Shown here in pieces: positions 36,372 through 44,530 of a stretch of DNA of 64,000 nucleotides. The first letter of the stretch is position 1, and every line of letters begins with the position of its first letter. The position numbers and the translations under genes were made by a program. The notes beneath the pieces were generated by a model. It ran no database searches. It worked only from the letters and a program-made list of their open reading frames with translations, and was not told where the DNA came from. The DNA is from Butyrivibrio sp. (GTDB taxonomy: Bacteria; Bacillota; Clostridia; Lachnospirales; Lachnospiraceae). The stretch spans positions 1-64,000 of the forward strand of contig SVFV01000002.1 of assembly GCA_015056655.1 (NCBI GenBank). Direction: 5' to 3'.

Positions 36372-36509
36372 TTACTTCCAATCTCCCAGAAATGCAGCAG
36401 CTCCAAAGTCATAAACCCCGATTATCTGACCGAAACGCTCTGCTTTTTCTGGTATGATTTCGCCATTCTCAACCTTTATAGCGCCATCAAAAAGGGCCGA
36501 AAGCCCTTT
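36372..36509 (-). pseudogene. Orphan C-terminal gene fragment overlapping a terminator hairpin
   Basis: Between the 96-aa gene and the histidine phosphatase gene the minus strand is open for 45 codons with no start codon, beginning right after a stop at 36510-36512 and ending at TAA 36372-36374. It has a protein-like composition: LFDGAIKVENGEIIPE, then RFGQIIGVYDFGAAAF. I do not recognise the family. It may be the tail of a deleted gene; the hairpin 36489-36511 covers its first codons. It could also be chance. Confidence 0.35.
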
Positions 36510-36511
36510 TT
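36489..36511 (-). terminator. Terminator of the 96-aa gene
   Basis: The stem AAAAAGGGC / GCCCTTTTT (36489-36497 and 36503-36511) lies 12 bases after the stop of the small gene at 36523; the T part of the arm serves as U tract on the minus strand. Confidence 0.65.
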
Positions 36512-36522
36512 ATTATTTCAAT

Positions 36523-36813
36523 TCATTCCTCGTTATCAAACAGCCCTTCCTGCATGAGCTCGTTCCATCTGGCGTTGTAGGATTCGGCAGTCTTTTTTTC
36601 TATGATGCGCTCACGGTCACTGAGGATACTCAGCATCTCATCTACTATTTCTCCTTGCGGAGGATGAGAATAATGCGAAAGGTATCCGATCATGCGCGTA
36701 GCAGTAAAATCTGTGTTGAGATTCTGGGTAATAAGGTCGCAAAAGCGCTCTTCATAGCCCTCATTCATTAACATTTCATAGAGCATTTTGCTCATTTTTG
36801 ATTTTGGTTTCAT
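36523..36813 (-). CDS. Hypothetical protein (96 aa)
   Basis: Not recognised. A soluble helical protein with a basic, Met-rich start (MKPKSKMSKMLYEM) and an acidic end (LFDNEE). GAGGAAG lies upstream of the ATG. It contains RMIGYLSHYSHPPQGEIVDEM in the middle, which looks structured. It stands between the M13 peptidase gene and the orphan fragment and has its own terminator. Confidence 0.68.
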   Translation of the reverse strand: MKPKSKMSKMLYEMLMNEGYEERFCDLITQNLNTDFTATRMIGYLSHYSHPPQGEIVDEMLSILSDRERIIEKKTAESYNARWNELMQEGLFDNEE

Positions 36814-36864
36814 TTATGCACTTCCTCGCCTAAATTTGAACTCTCCAGCAAGTATTATCTGCTT

Positions 36865-38859
36865 TTAAAACGCAGTAAGTCTCTGTTCCTTTGGCACATA
36901 ATATGGACTATTCTCATCGATATTGTAGGTTTCATAGAATTTATCAAACTGTCCAAGTATGTGGTTGATTCTTTCTGTACTGATCAGGTGGTCATCCGCC
37001 ATTGCGTTGTCAATATCCTGCTCTGTAATGTAATAGGCATTTTTCATGGCGTAGGTTCTAAAGAAGAGGTCATAATCTGGGTTTTCCCTCTTTTCAAGTA
37101 TTTTAAGGCAACACTGCATAGCCATAATGTCTGCATAAGCCTCGTTTTTAATCAGCTCGCCATCTATCTTACGACCATATTCTACTTCCATACCATTGAA
37201 AAAGTCAGCAATCTTCTGCTGTTTTTCAAGATATGCAGCCTCTTCATCTTCCTGCATCCAGGTTTCCCACCAGCCGCGCCAATCATAGTTGATGCCCTGT
37301 GGATCGTAGGAATGACCATATTCATGAGCTATTATCATTCCGTAATATGCAAGCATCTCCTCATAAGAAGCGTCCTTTGAGCAATAGGGGCTTGAAAGCA
37401 ACCCACTTGTAGCATAAAGGGCATTTAATTTGTAAATGAAACGTGCATTTACTTCAAATGGATTTGCGTAAAAAATCTGTCTTTTATCATCTTCTAATCC
37501 AACCTGGCTTCTGGCAAATCGCCCATAGCTTACAAGAAGTGAAATGTAGTCATCTACAATATCCCCAGTAAGCTCCACATCAGAAAGGTCATTCTGGGCC
37601 TCATTTTTTCCAAGGCTGACTCTCATGGTAAGTATCTTATGATTTGCCAGCTCTTTTCCATGTGTACCAAGCCATTCGGCCTCGCTTATGATTTCCCTGT
37701 AACCATCCTTGATATCTTCAACCATCTCCATAGCCCGCTGTTCATCGAAGTTATCAAGATATTTTTCGTTGTAGGCTTCATTTATAACATCCGGTGCATA
37801 CTTTGTAATGCTTGAATATGCCACATCTTTGTACTCTGTTCCATATGCGGATTTTATATAGTTACTGCCACAAACAGGAAGAAGCTTGGAAATAGCCCCA
37901 ATCAGCATATGGTCTCTTAATACCTGGACATTATCCTCCTGATACAGAGCATTTATCAGCTCGCTAAAGTTTTCCTTGGCAATAAAGTCTTTATTCCTTC
38001 CAAGTGATTTAGTGGCACTAAGTAGCTCTATCACAGGCATTGATACATTTTCTTCATTCAGCGTTTTTGAATCAAAATAGACTGTGTTATATGAAACTGT
38101 TTTATTCCAATAACCATCAATCATCTGACCGACAATAGCCGCATTATCAAGCATCTGAGCTGTTCTGTCATCAGAATATCCAAGCTTTTCCATGAGAGCA
38201 CTAAAATCTTCTCTGGCCTTCTCATCTCCAGCATCGCCTGTAATCAGTCCCTTTTGGAATTCTATGCTGCTCATCATACTTTCAGGAGAAAATATTGTAG
38301 CGTTATATCCGTTATCATCCGCAGTAATTACAAAGTTAAAAGCTCCGCTATACAGCAAATACTCTTCGTTTTGAAAAAGGTTGTATATATCATCGAGAGT
38401 GGCAACATTTTCAATTGGCGCAAGATGCTCTTTGATGGAATCCATTCTCTGATCATAATCCTGCGTATCCAATATATTGCGATAAATAGAAACGGCCTTA
38501 AAGAGACCCTCTTCTTCACTAATTCCATTCAAATCAGTGTTATCCAGAATATCCCAAAGCCTTTCGTCTGACTGCTTCTGCTCATCCCACCAAAAGGCTG
38601 CACTTCCGTTATTTTCCTGCTCTTTTTGCTTTTTCCACTCGCCATTTACGTACTCGTCAAAATCCGTAATATATGTATTGTTATCTACAATTTCATCAGT
38701 GCTACTATTCTCAACCGTAGCTACTGTTTCTTTCTCTGTTTCTGTCTCTATTTTTGTCTCTGTTTTTGCGTCTCCGCACCCTACGACTCCCCCAATCATA
38801 GATGTGCTCAGTAGAAATGCCATTCCTCTGGCAAAATTCTTATTTAGTTTTCTTTTCAT
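36865..38859 (-). CDS. M13 family zinc metallopeptidase lipoprotein (neprilysin-like)
   Basis: The 664-aa protein has a lipoprotein signal peptide ending in VVGCG (about residue 28), a Thr/Glu-rich linker, and an M13 peptidase. The zinc site is HEYGH at 512-516 within HEYGHSYDPQG, followed by NYDWRGWW, and the third ligand motif ExxxD in NEAYADIM (E573, D577). M13 enzymes cut small peptides outside the cell. I use the ATG at 38859 with AAGGA seven bases upstream; an upstream TTG in frame is less likely. Its substrate in this organism is unknown; peptide scavenging or signal-peptide turnover are possible. Confidence 0.92.
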   Translation of the reverse strand: MKRKLNKNFARGMAFLLSTSMIGGVVGCGDAKTETKIETETEKETVATVENSSTDEIVDNNTYITDFDEYVNGEWKKQKEQENNGSAAFWWDEQKQSDERLWDILDNTDLNGISEEEGLFKAVSIYRNILDTQDYDQRMDSIKEHLAPIENVATLDDIYNLFQNEEYLLYSGAFNFVITADDNGYNATIFSPESMMSSIEFQKGLITGDAGDEKAREDFSALMEKLGYSDDRTAQMLDNAAIVGQMIDGYWNKTVSYNTVYFDSKTLNEENVSMPVIELLSATKSLGRNKDFIAKENFSELINALYQEDNVQVLRDHMLIGAISKLLPVCGSNYIKSAYGTEYKDVAYSSITKYAPDVINEAYNEKYLDNFDEQRAMEMVEDIKDGYREIISEAEWLGTHGKELANHKILTMRVSLGKNEAQNDLSDVELTGDIVDDYISLLVSYGRFARSQVGLEDDKRQIFYANPFEVNARFIYKLNALYATSGLLSSPYCSKDASYEEMLAYYGMIIAHEYGHSYDPQGINYDWRGWWETWMQEDEEAAYLEKQQKIADFFNGMEVEYGRKIDGELIKNEAYADIMAMQCCLKILEKRENPDYDLFFRTYAMKNAYYITEQDIDNAMADDHLISTERINHILGQFDKFYETYNIDENSPYYVPKEQRLTAF

Positions 38860-38930
38860 CCCCAAATCCTTATTTTCCCTCTATTTTTTCATACTTCCGC
38901 AATTATTCATTGCATCAAATAAAGTTAGTG

Positions 38931-38962
38931 AGAGCAGTTGATGTCATTACATCAACTGCTCT
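38931..38962. terminator. 14-bp hairpin overlapping the SprT stop codon
   Basis: Perfect arms 38931-38944 and 38949-38962 (loop CATT). On the plus strand it is followed by TTTTTT, but no plus-strand gene ends here; on the minus strand it holds the stop codon of the SprT gene and lacks a T run. It may act as a transcript end or barrier for both. Confidence 0.6.
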
Positions 38963-39473
38963 TTTTTACCTTTTGTCTTCTCCAGTCTATGGCGCCGCAT
39001 CTTGTGCAGCCATAAAGCCTGTAATATTTCGTGAACTTACTGTCACGCTTTCTGTAAATCGTTGCTCCGCATCCACCGCAGGTAAAGACGTATTTTACCG
39101 CCATGCTTTTAGGCTTGTAATTTTCTACGCCCTTCTCAATACCACTGGTGGTGCGCTTAATATTGTAGCCATAAGTTATATTCATGAGCTGAGCATAGGC
39201 TTTCCACCTGCCACTATGCCTCATACAGCCTTCGCAGGTGTGCAAAAGCTCATGAATTATGGTCTCTTTGCATGCCTTTTCTGATATTCTATCGTCTGTT
39301 AAAAGACACTGGGCTATCTGGATAGAGTAAGTCCCATCCCTCTCCTGCCTGCACTGTCCCCATCTGGTTTTAGCGCGGGTGTTGATAGACCAGGACTTTA
39401 TTTTTCCTATCTTTATATCCAGATTAGCTAATTCCTGCAGACATTCCTGCTTTAAACGTTCAAAATCTTTCAT
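38952..39473 (-). CDS. SprT-like zinc metalloprotease domain protein
   Basis: The 173-aa protein has an SprT-type zincin active site HELLH (about residues 78-82) with a following H in MRHSGRW, and a C-terminal zinc ribbon with two CxxC pairs (CGGC and CTRC, about 133-160). The N-terminal NTRAKTRWGQCR is typical for the family. Eukaryotic Spartan cleaves DNA-protein crosslinks; the bacterial role is not established. It starts 14 bases after the FakA-domain gene and has only a weak ribosome site, so translational coupling is likely. Confidence 0.88.
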   Translation of the reverse strand: MKDFERLKQECLQELANLDIKIGKIKSWSINTRAKTRWGQCRQERDGTYSIQIAQCLLTDDRISEKACKETIIHELLHTCEGCMRHSGRWKAYAQLMNITYGYNIKRTTSGIEKGVENYKPKSMAVKYVFTCGGCGATIYRKRDSKFTKYYRLYGCTRCGAIDWRRQKVKKSS

Positions 39474-39487
39474 CTGTTACTAATTGC

Positions 39488-39781
39488 TCAACCCTGCATT
39501 CCTGCTGACTGTCTGATCATATCCTCAACTACGATATCGTAGATTTCGCCAACTGTATTGCAATATTCAAGGATTCTCCAGGGCTCGTTTGTATGGAAGT
39601 GAATCTTTACAAGCTCCTCATCTCCTGCAGCAATAAGTGAATTTCCTTCAAAGTGTGTTGTTATATAATCAGCGATCTCATCCTCATCGAGATCCTTGTC
39701 TCTTCTGTCTATAAGAAGCTGTGTGTCATAGCGATATGCAAACTGGTCGTCCTCTGCATCAATGCTGTTAATAGGTTCCAT
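39488..39781 (-). CDS. Free-standing FakA middle-domain protein
   Basis: The 97-aa protein looks like only the central part of the fatty-acid kinase subunit FakA (DAK2/YloV family): FAYRYDTQLLIDRR near 15-28, the GNSLIAAGDEELVKIHFHTNEPW core near 48-70 with the conserved H-x-H-T-N, and GEIYDIVVEDMIRQ at the end. The DAK2 kinase domain that should precede it and the C-terminal part are absent. A strong AGGAGG precedes the ATG, so it is an expressed gene and not a fragment. It might bind a fatty-acyl carrier such as DegV or FakB. Function inferred only. Confidence 0.78.
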   Translation of the reverse strand: MEPINSIDAEDDQFAYRYDTQLLIDRRDKDLDEDEIADYITTHFEGNSLIAAGDEELVKIHFHTNEPWRILEYCNTVGEIYDIVVEDMIRQSAGMQG

Positions 39782-39827
39782 TTGGTATTCCTCCTTTGTA
39801 TTTCATTGCATACAATGATATCACAAA

Positions 39828-40508
39828 TTATATCTGTAAATCACTATTTATTTTAAGCACGTCTGGTTCCACATGACAGGTGAGAAAAAAGATTTCAACT
39901 CCCGCTCTTTTAGCATCTTCAAAAGCCTCTCCAAATTCTGGATGTGTATCTACATTTGGTCTGACTTCCGTAACCCCGTCCATCTGGATCACAAAAGCAA
40001 GAGCTGTGCGATACCCCTTTTCTTTTGCCTTTATAAGCTCTCTTATGTGCTTTACTCCGCGCTCTGTGGGTGCATCAGGAAAATATCCTACTCCATCAAC
40101 TTCAAGCGTACATCCCTTAACCTCCATGAGAAACTTCTCAGTTTCTCCTGACGGGAGCTCTCTTTCCATATAAAAATCTATCCTTGAATCCCCGTATTTG
40201 TATTCAGGGATAACCTTGTCAAAAGCCTGAGTAGAAAGCCATTCCTTCACCACCTTATTGGGGGCCTGACTGTCGATATTAAAAAGAACTCCTGTGTTTT
40301 TCCTGACTGCCACAAGGTCATACTTCGTCTTACGGTCAGGATTGCCAGGCGCTGTCAAATAAACCTCGCTCCCTGGAAGCAGGAGTTCCTTGCATCTTCC
40401 GGTGTTTTTTACATGAACTATTTCCTTTTTCCCATTAAGGTCTACTTCTGCAATGAAGCGGTTTGGACGCTTAATAAACGATGCTCTTGTTATATTTTCG
40501 TATTTCAA
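39828..40508 (-). CDS. sfsA: SfsA family DNA-binding/nuclease-like protein
   Basis: The 226-aa protein aligns over its whole length with SfsA: RFIAEVDLNGKKEIVHVKNTGRCKELLLPG at the N-terminus, KYGDSRIDFYMER and FLMEVKGCTLEV with the PD-(D/E)xK-like acidic residues, PDAPTERGVKHIREL, and ALAFVIQMDGVTEVRPN. The start codon is TTG at 40508, not ATG; it is supported by AAAGGAGAT about ten bases upstream and by the family N-terminus (KYENI). SfsA was named for sugar fermentation stimulation in E. coli; its cellular task is still unclear. Confidence 0.93.
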   Translation of the reverse strand: MKYENITRASFIKRPNRFIAEVDLNGKKEIVHVKNTGRCKELLLPGSEVYLTAPGNPDRKTKYDLVAVRKNTGVLFNIDSQAPNKVVKEWLSTQAFDKVIPEYKYGDSRIDFYMERELPSGETEKFLMEVKGCTLEVDGVGYFPDAPTERGVKHIRELIKAKEKGYRTALAFVIQMDGVTEVRPNVDTHPEFGEAFEDAKRAGVEIFFLTCHVEPDVLKINSDLQI

Positions 40509-40561
40509 TGGTTTTTATCTCCTTTTTCCAGACATAGCCCCTGTTGTTGCTATTTCATCCG

Positions 40562-41131
40562 TCAGCCAACTCCAAAGCTATAGACATTTACAAGGATAAT
40601 ACCAGCAATGATTCCCACCGCAAGCCCTGTGAAATGGCCTATGGAATCTATCTTTTTTGATGCAGTCATAACAAGCAAAAGAAACATCGTAGGAAGTACT
40701 GATCTGATGCCCGAAAATCCCCATACTGAATAGGCTATAACCATGTATATACCAAAAAGTCCGCACAATACGCCTGACGCTCCTATACACAACGTAAATG
40801 GCGAGGATTTCTTATGTATCCTTGCTGATAAAGTCCCTCCAACAAGCAAAATACCTGCATAACAGGCACCAAAAAGCTGTGGTTTTAAGGCATATTCAAG
40901 AATCTGGCCTATGTTGTACAGAGAGTACATATTGCACGCCAGATGAAGGAATTCCTTCTGAGTAAAGGCACTGGTTATAATCCTGTAAAACTGCTTCTCC
41001 TGAAGGCTTGTCATGTAGGATGAGCCAAGCTTACCGACATCAAGGATCCTAAGATTTATCAATATGAAAATTAGGACATTTACTCCGATGATACTGTAAG
41101 TCACCGGATATTGTACAAAGTTAAAGCCCAT
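40562..41131 (-). CDS. Rhomboid family intramembrane serine protease
   Basis: The 189-aa protein has six membrane helices and all rhomboid marks: HLACNMYSL in the second helix region (about 63-71), the GASG loop with nucleophile S119, and the dyad partner H166 in IGHFTGLAVG. Rhomboids cut single-pass membrane proteins inside the bilayer. AAGGAGG is close to the ATG. It lies 18 bases downstream of a histidine phosphatase gene, which itself follows the flotillin gene after a hairpin. The substrate is unknown. Confidence 0.9.
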   Translation of the reverse strand: MGFNFVQYPVTYSIIGVNVLIFILINLRILDVGKLGSSYMTSLQEKQFYRIITSAFTQKEFLHLACNMYSLYNIGQILEYALKPQLFGACYAGILLVGGTLSARIHKKSSPFTLCIGASGVLCGLFGIYMVIAYSVWGFSGIRSVLPTMFLLLVMTASKKIDSIGHFTGLAVGIIAGIILVNVYSFGVG

Positions 41132-41149
41132 AGACCTCCTTACTGCCCT

Positions 41150-41845
41150 TTATTTGTCAAAGTGCAGCTTCTCCATTCCATAATCCCCAAGGTGTCTCAT
41201 ATCGTTGAAAAGCTCAAGTCTTGGAACTGCTTTATTTCCCATCTGCGCCTCAAAATCTATGATTGAAACTGAGCATACGCCATAGGGCAAGGTTGTAAGA
41301 ACAAAAGGAAATGGCAGATTAAGTACATGAGAAAACATTACTGCACCTGAACCGCCATGAGCGAACAGCGCAATCGTGTCATTATTATCTCTTTGGTACT
41401 CATAAATACCATTTTTTCTTACAAGTCCAAGACTTTCTAAAAATCCGTCAAAGCCCTCAGATACTCGTTTGTAGCATTCAAAGCACCTGTTATCTTTAAA
41501 GTAATGGTGCTCATCCCAGGCACTGCTTCCAATGTATTCAGGGTTCTCTATTAAAAGTTTATAACCAAGGCTCCATGGATGGCCATCAAACTCCAGATTT
41601 TCGCCATCTTTCACATTGCCCCAGTCAATTTCATGCATAAAATCAAGAGGAATGACATCAAGTCCATGATCTTTGGCTGTATAGGAAGCTGTTTCCACTG
41701 CTCTTCCCATAGGGGAAGCATATATTGCCTTAAAATCCTCGTCTTTAAGTCTTATTGCTGTGTTCGCTGCCTGTTCTCTTCCAACTTCTGTCAGGCAGTC
41801 ATGTTGATAATCCGGTTCTCCATGTCTCACAAATACTAGTCTCAT
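41150..41845 (-). CDS. Histidine phosphatase family protein (second copy)
   Basis: The 231-aa protein opens with MRLVFVRHGEPDY, the phosphatase signature, followed by SPMGRAVETASYTA and ALFAHGGSGAVMF with the second catalytic His. It has the same order of segments as the protein at 35521-36306 and is probably an in-genome paralogue. I start it at 41845, after GGAGAT; the in-frame ATG at 41863 would itself contain that ribosome site. It lies between flotillin and rhomboid genes. The phosphorylated substrate is not identifiable. Confidence 0.88.
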   Translation of the reverse strand: MRLVFVRHGEPDYQHDCLTEVGREQAANTAIRLKDEDFKAIYASPMGRAVETASYTAKDHGLDVIPLDFMHEIDWGNVKDGENLEFDGHPWSLGYKLLIENPEYIGSSAWDEHHYFKDNRCFECYKRVSEGFDGFLESLGLVRKNGIYEYQRDNNDTIALFAHGGSGAVMFSHVLNLPFPFVLTTLPYGVCSVSIIDFEAQMGNKAVPRLELFNDMRHLGDYGMEKLHFDK

Positions 41846-41873
41846 ACCGTTTTCATCTCCCATAAAATAATGT

Positions 41874-41909
41874 AGCCGGGACACTGGGAATTACCCATGT
41901 GTCCCGGCT
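41874..41909 (-). terminator. Long hairpin between flotillin and histidine phosphatase genes
   Basis: Arms AGCCGGGACAC...GTGTCCCGGCT (41874-41909) continue inward as TGGG/CCCA with one bulge. It lies 13 bases after the flotillin stop and forms part of the leader of the next gene. The T tract on the minus strand is poor (TACATTATTTT), so it may be a partial terminator or an RNA-stability hairpin. Confidence 0.65.
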
Positions 41910-41921
41910 TTCTATTTTACA

Positions 41922-43466
41922 TTATTTTGCGGTGTTTTTGGAATCATCTTCTGTTCCAACAGTAACATTTACGCCGTTACCTGTAACATTGATGTTCTTA
42001 TTAACCTTAGCATCATAAGTACCAGCTCTCATGATTTCTGTGAAATCAACGCCTGTAGCTTCTGACATGGTATCAAACACCTGTTTCATAACGATGGGCA
42101 TGTTTCCGGAAATCTGGCTTGCACCATTGGATCCGTCGCCGGTTCCATAAATGTTGATCTTGTCGATCTGTGAAAGAGGCTTAGCAATTTCAGCAGCCAT
42201 CTGAGGCATGATCTTGATCATCATCTCAGCCATAGCAGCACCGTTGTACTTCTTATAAGCTTCCGCCTTCTTTTCCATTGCTTCAGCTTCTGCAAGACCT
42301 TTAGCCTTGATTGCTTCAGCTTCCGCACGACCTTTGGCTTCAATACCTGCAGCCTCTGCATCATACTTGGCTTTGATACCAGCAGCTTCCTGCTCTGCTG
42401 CATACTTTGCAGCTTCTGCCTGAGCTCTCTTAGCATCAGCTTCACGCTCCTGCTCGTACTTTACAGCTTCAGCTTTCTTCTGTCTCTGGACAAGTTCTGC
42501 CTCAGCCTTTTTCTCAGCCTGATACTTATCAGCATCTGCTTTCTTTTCGATCTCAGCAGCAAGTTCCTGCTGTTTTACAGCAACTTCCTTCTGCTTAAGT
42601 TCAGCCTCACGTTCTGCCTTTGCAATCTGAGCATTAACAGTGTTTGTCTGAATTGTCTTTTCCTGCTCCTGACGCTGGATTTCATAAGCTGCATCAGCCT
42701 TAGCCTTTGCTGCGTCTGTTTCCTGCTTCAGTTCTGCCTGCTTCATAGCCAGGTCACGCTGTTTCTGAGCAATTTCGAGGTCTGCTGCAATTCTAGCATC
42801 ATTAGCTTCCTTGTCAGCCTTTGCCTTCTCAACTGCAACTTCTTTTTCAGCCTGAGCCTTTGCTACTGCTGCGTCCTTCTTAATCTTAGAGGTGTTATCC
42901 ATACCAAGATCAGCAATAAGACCATTCTCATCAGTTACGTTCTGGATGTTGCAGGACAAAATCTCGATACCGAGTTTGCTCATGTCCTTTGAAGCCTTCT
43001 CCATAACCTGATCTGAGAAGCTGTCGCGGTCGGTATTGATTGCCTTAAGAGCAAGTGTACCGATGATCTCACGCATGTTACCCTGTAATGAATCCTGCAG
43101 GTCAAGTGTGATCTGCTCGGGGTTCTTGTTCAGGAAGTTCTTGGCAGCGAGCTGTATAGCTTCGGGTGTTGTGCCGATTCTTACCTTTGCAACTGCGTCA
43201 ACATTTACGTTGATGAAGTCGTTAGTAGGTACTGACTGCTCCGTCTTGATGTCTACTGTCATCTGACCAAGATACAATTTGTCGACTCTTTCAAAGAAAG
43301 GTATTTTAACGCCTGCGCGTCCGATTAGGATACGAGGAACCTTTCTCATACCCGAGATAATGTATGCTCTGTCCGGAGGAGCCTTTACATATCCTGCGGC
43401 TATAATAAGAATAGCCAGAATAATGATTGCGGCGATTGCGATTGTCATTGTTAGTTGTGTTGTCAT
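41922..43466 (-). CDS. Flotillin-like SPFH membrane scaffold protein
   Basis: The 514-aa protein has one N-terminal membrane helix (about 7-25), an SPFH/band-7 domain (about 30-200, YVKAPPDRAYIISGM and IKTEQSVPTNDFINV), a long Ala/Glu/Lys coiled-coil (about 200-420, EKEVAVEKAKADKEA type repeats) and a Gly-rich C-terminal oligomerisation part. It matches FloT/YuaG of Firmicutes, which organises membrane microdomains. AAAGGAAAGG precedes the ATG. The usual NfeD-type partner gene (yuaF) is not next to it; a histidine phosphatase and a rhomboid protease follow on the same strand. Confidence 0.94.
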   Translation of the reverse strand: MTTQLTMTIAIAAIIILAILIIAAGYVKAPPDRAYIISGMRKVPRILIGRAGVKIPFFERVDKLYLGQMTVDIKTEQSVPTNDFINVNVDAVAKVRIGTTPEAIQLAAKNFLNKNPEQITLDLQDSLQGNMREIIGTLALKAINTDRDSFSDQVMEKASKDMSKLGIEILSCNIQNVTDENGLIADLGMDNTSKIKKDAAVAKAQAEKEVAVEKAKADKEANDARIAADLEIAQKQRDLAMKQAELKQETDAAKAKADAAYEIQRQEQEKTIQTNTVNAQIAKAEREAELKQKEVAVKQQELAAEIEKKADADKYQAEKKAEAELVQRQKKAEAVKYEQEREADAKRAQAEAAKYAAEQEAAGIKAKYDAEAAGIEAKGRAEAEAIKAKGLAEAEAMEKKAEAYKKYNGAAMAEMMIKIMPQMAAEIAKPLSQIDKINIYGTGDGSNGASQISGNMPIVMKQVFDTMSEATGVDFTEIMRAGTYDAKVNKNINVTGNGVNVTVGTEDDSKNTAK

Positions 43467-43659
43467 AAAACCCTTTCCTTTCTCGGGGCTGATGCCCCAT
43501 CACCCTCCCATCTATAGATGATGATTTGTTTTTGTTTATGTGATTATTTTACCGTGTACCATCGTGAAAATATATGACATTTTTTGCACTTTTTCTTAAT
43601 TCATTTCCCATTTTCTGAAAATTAGTTTCCCGTATATAATACACATCATATTTTGTGAC

Positions 43660-43695
43660 AAAAATAAACCCGCATCCACGGTAGGAAACGGGTTT
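43660..43695 (-). terminator. Terminator of the phosphorelay operon
   Basis: On the minus strand AAACCCG (43689-43695) pairs with CGGGTTT (43666-43672), with a long loop, and is followed by ATTTTTG. It lies ten bases after the stop of the receiver-domain gene. Confidence 0.65.
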
Positions 43696-43705
43696 AAGCA
43701 AACGG

Positions 43706-44497
43706 TTAATTCGATTTTTTGTTGAGCTTTGAATGTAGGAAAATCAAAAGCTCCTCCTTGGTGGTCGTTTTTAAGATGTATCCATCGGGCTTTAGGCTCA
43801 TAACCCTTGCTACGCCCTCCTTTGTGCTGACACCTGTTAGGAAAACAACAGGGATATGCATTGTTGCCTCATCCTGTCTTAGCATTTGCAGAACCTGAGG
43901 TCCATCAACCACGGGCATCTCATAATCAAGCAGGATCATGTCCACAGGATTATCAGGTGAAACCTTCAAAAGGAAGCTGATTGCCTGCATTCCGGCTGTA
44001 ACGATATCCACTCTGTAGGATTCCTTCATCCATTCCCTGACAACCTTCGCATAAGCAGGATCATCATCAACAATGAGGATTCGCTTTTTTCTGGCGGATT
44101 CATCATCCTGATCTATGACTTTACGAAGCCTCTCATCAAGCTTTTCCATGTCCACAGGTCTGTAAAGCCAGTCATACAGGTCGATAGACGGAACTTCCTT
44201 CTCTATATCAGCCTGAAAATCCTTTTCTCCCATAACAAGCATCTTTTTCTTCTTGCCGGAAATCTTGCTAACAAGCTCAGCGAGTGTTTTCAGGGCTTTT
44301 TTATCATTCAGAATATCAGAGGACAGATTCATGATAAACAGATCAGTAGAGTCTATCAAAAACTCCAGCTGATCAAATCTACCCAAAAGAGTCTTCACGT
44401 CATATCTTAGTTCAACCAGTTTTTTCTCCATTCCTCTTGCGATTATACTTTGCTGAAAAAGCAATAATACGATCTTTTTGCGAGTAGTTACTGGCAT
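43706..44497 (-). CDS. Tandem receiver protein (degenerate REC plus active REC)
   Basis: The 263-aa protein has two receiver-like halves. Residues 1-125 have the receiver fold pattern but no acidic pocket, so this half is probably a dead REC. Residues about 137-260 are a canonical receiver: RILIVDDDPAY, phosphoacceptor Asp in ILLDYEMPVVDGPQVL, VVFLTGVS and GYILKTT. It has no output domain, so it may act as a phosphate shuttle or sink in the relay. It lies 33 bases downstream of the DegV-hybrid kinase gene and is the last gene of the operon. Confidence 0.9.
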   Translation of the reverse strand: MPVTTRKKIVLLLFQQSIIARGMEKKLVELRYDVKTLLGRFDQLEFLIDSTDLFIMNLSSDILNDKKALKTLAELVSKISGKKKKMLVMGEKDFQADIEKEVPSIDLYDWLYRPVDMEKLDERLRKVIDQDDESARKKRILIVDDDPAYAKVVREWMKESYRVDIVTAGMQAISFLLKVSPDNPVDMILLDYEMPVVDGPQVLQMLRQDEATMHIPVVFLTGVSTKEGVARVMSLKPDGYILKTTTKEELLIFLHSKLNKKSN

Positions 44498-44530
44498 ATA
44501 GTCCTCCTGTCCACAAAATACACCAATTCA

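Noticed and set aside
42200..42870. Apparent DNA repeats in the flotillin gene
   Set aside because: They are the codons of an Ala/Glu/Lys coiled-coil and vary at the base level; not a separate repeat element.
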